A DNA stretch of 64,000 bases from Branchiostoma floridae. Its lineage: Eukaryota > Chordata > Leptocardii > Amphioxiformes > Branchiostomatidae. The stretch's first letter is position 1. Each line of letters begins with the position of its first letter. The notes under the pieces were generated by a model. It saw nothing but the letters and a program-made list of their open reading frames with translations, was not told the origin of the DNA and searched no databases. The stretch lies in assembly GCF_000003815.2 (NCBI RefSeq), contig NC_049986.1, positions 12,578,274 through 12,642,273 on the forward strand, in the 5' to 3' direction. A program made the position numbers and the translations under genes. Of this stretch, positions 62,701 through 64,000 are shown in pieces.

Positions 62701-63939
62701 TTGGGCCTTCTAGAGTTGTTTGGAACTGCGCGGTAGGCTTTTATGATAGAAACTTTGGGAGATAACTCAAGCAGCGGCCACTGTTTTTGGCAAGTTGGCA
62801 GGGTTTTTAATTAGCCAGGGTAGCCCAAGTCAGTGTACCACACTGCTTTAAGCTAAGGGCACAACCTGTCGTACGTGCAACTGCGTGATGTCAACGTGCC
62901 AAAACATGGGAAACCGTTATAAGTGGTAAGTACCGCCTCCATACAAACTCGTACGGAATCCGACGAATTTCGGAGCACGCAGGCACGCCGTAGAACTTTT
63001 ACGTGCAGGCAGAACTTTGTCTGTCATCGGGCTGCGTTGAGACGTACTCCCTCTCCTGCTCTTCCTATTCCTTCCCCACGTTTTCAGAAAACGTAATACC
63101 TCCAAAAAAACGTACGGACAAAAAGAACGTGCGGCGGGTTGTGCCCAAGGCCTTAGCTTTACAGTGGGGTCCCTAGAGAACACATACATGTGACATCAAC
63201 ACATACATAACATAGAAATATATATATACAAAACAGACCAGGTCGTGGAACTCTAGCCGGTCAAGTTGATTTTATTATTTCATTCTTTATAACTATAGTG
63301 TAGATACAAAGCTGCGCATATAAAACGTGCATCAGGTAGTTTCAGTAGATTGTTCACATGTCCATCCAGCTGGATCCGCCCCGTTCTTACACGGCAGGTC
63401 CCCCTTGTTCCGCCGCCGCCGCCGTGGTGTGAGGCCGGTGTTCCAGTGGAGCCCCGTTCACCGCGTCCTGCTGTTCCGCGGCGAGGTCTTCGAGTGGGGC
63501 GTCGGCTCCAAAAAGGTATAGAAATATGCGGAGTTTTTGCATGTCTCTCTCCTGTGACAACTGCTTGAATTTCCATCCGGTTTATGACAGATAAGTACAT
63601 TCGTTCCATTGTCAAGTTATTCATGTACCTATATTGTTATATTCCCATTTCAGTTCTTTGTTCTAAGCATGTTCCAAGAATATATCCCATTATATGCTAT
63701 AACACACGCCATGTTGGAATCCTCACTCCTACGACATGGTCTCAAACCACGTTTTACAGTTGTCTACCTTTCGCCACATAATGCTTGGTTTTGATACATT
63801 GAGGTTATTGGCCTATCGCTAACACTGCTATTCCTGAAAAAACCGATAGGAGTCGTGGGAAGGCCTGCGTTGTCCGTCTGATTGCGCTGTCACATGGAGG
63901 AAGTCCGCGGCAGGATACAGCACCTGCACCCGAGAACAG
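59758..63939 (+). CDS. Secreted sushi + PPPDE/LRAT-like protein (partial; last exon beyond window)
   Basis: Seven exons with consistent phases: 59758-59762 (ATGAA only), 61366-61451, 61715-61906, 62027-62067, 62456-62573, 63370-63515, 63850-63939. Exon 2 completes the signal peptide (MKIQACLLLLVVFTLVWQSD) and a WWWGRRRR stretch. Exon 3 is one sushi/CCP domain (Cys at NNC, YRCQPGY, RTCSNGVW, LVC, plus an extra Cys pair). Exon 4 has PTYSKCIGQ, exon 5 DTSCNNHPRSSNSG, exon 6 FRRRRRG and HRVLLFRGEVFEWGVG, exon 7 RCPSDC and GYSTCTREQ. Exons 4-7 align one to one with the minus-strand paralogue at 51862-58806. The missing final exon should carry the NC-x-x-F motif with the catalytic Cys. The sushi domain suggests docking to a ligand or glycan surface; function unknown. 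Confidence 0.85.
60083..60165 (-). repeat. tRNA-derived SINE head, copy 1
   Basis: The reverse complement has box A TGGCCAAGTGG (60148-60138) and box B GGTTCGACTCC (60104-60094), both matching RNA polymerase III internal promoters. The sequence flanking the would-be acceptor stem does not pair, so it is not a functional tRNA. The spacing resembles Leu/Ser tRNA. It lies in intron 1 of the + strand PPPDE-like gene. Confidence 0.55.
60488..60550 (-). repeat. tRNA-derived SINE head, copy 2 (decayed)
   Basis: The reverse complement reads CGGTGTCGAATGGCTGAGTA and then GACGGTTCGATTTCGGGC, paralleling copy 1 (GGCGTCGAATGGCCAAGTGG ... GGTTCGACTCC). Both copies are followed on + by a CAGGAAGTG(A/G)GC motif. 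Confidence 0.45.
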
Positions 63940-64000
63940 GTATGATAAACTGACTACTGCTGTTTCCCCGTATAGTCAGTTAATACGTGCATTGATTAAG

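Overview
The window looks like chordate nuclear DNA, most likely amphioxus (Branchiostoma). It has intron-rich genes with short phase-consistent exons and GT-AG introns, orthologues of vertebrate NUDT18 and SLC44A2/4, and secreted vWA/TSP1/sushi proteins of the kind expanded in cephalochordates. Introns and intergenic DNA are full of MITEs, a tyrosine-recombinase retrotransposon and non-LTR tails. There is no bacterial or organellar signal. One 100-N assembly gap lies at 3783-3882. The species assignment is inference; the gene structures were read directly from splice sites and reading frame.

Layout. (1) 533-3782, + strand: NUDT18-like Nudix hydrolase, six exons, cut by the gap. (2) 4992-about 10468, - strand: secreted TSP1 + vWA protein with a TATA-box promoter and a non-coding first exon. 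(3) About 10.5-23.5 kb: no gene recognised; MITEs, LINE-like tails, a 162-bp triplicated repeat and simple repeats. (4) 25728-51165, - strand: a complete SLC44 choline-transporter-like gene, 25 coding positions and 726 or 729 aa. It has a duplicated extracellular-loop exon and a triplicated 71-nt membrane-segment exon that look mutually exclusive. Intron 1 (9.8 kb) holds a possible two-exon 71-aa gene on the opposite strand. (5) 51862-58806, - strand, and 59758 to beyond the window end, + strand: two head-to-head paralogues encoding secreted proteins with a PPPDE/LRAT-like permuted-papain core. The right copy carries an added sushi domain. (6) 53337-57900: an Ngaro/DIRS-type retrotransposon inside an intron of the left paralogue, with identical split direct repeats (A1 ... 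B1-A2-B2), a gag-like ORF, RNase H and tyrosine-recombinase remnants, and a 78-bp tandem array that preserves a 26-aa reading frame.

How the parts relate. The genes do not form a pathway. NUDT18 would clean oxidised nucleotides and SLC44 would move choline or related cations across membranes. The vWA/TSP1 protein and the two PPPDE-like proteins are secreted, cysteine-rich extracellular products that could act in matrix or immune settings. The most unusual items are the secreted sushi + permuted-papain architecture in a divergent gene pair, the SLC44 exon cassettes, and the well-preserved split-repeat retrotransposon.
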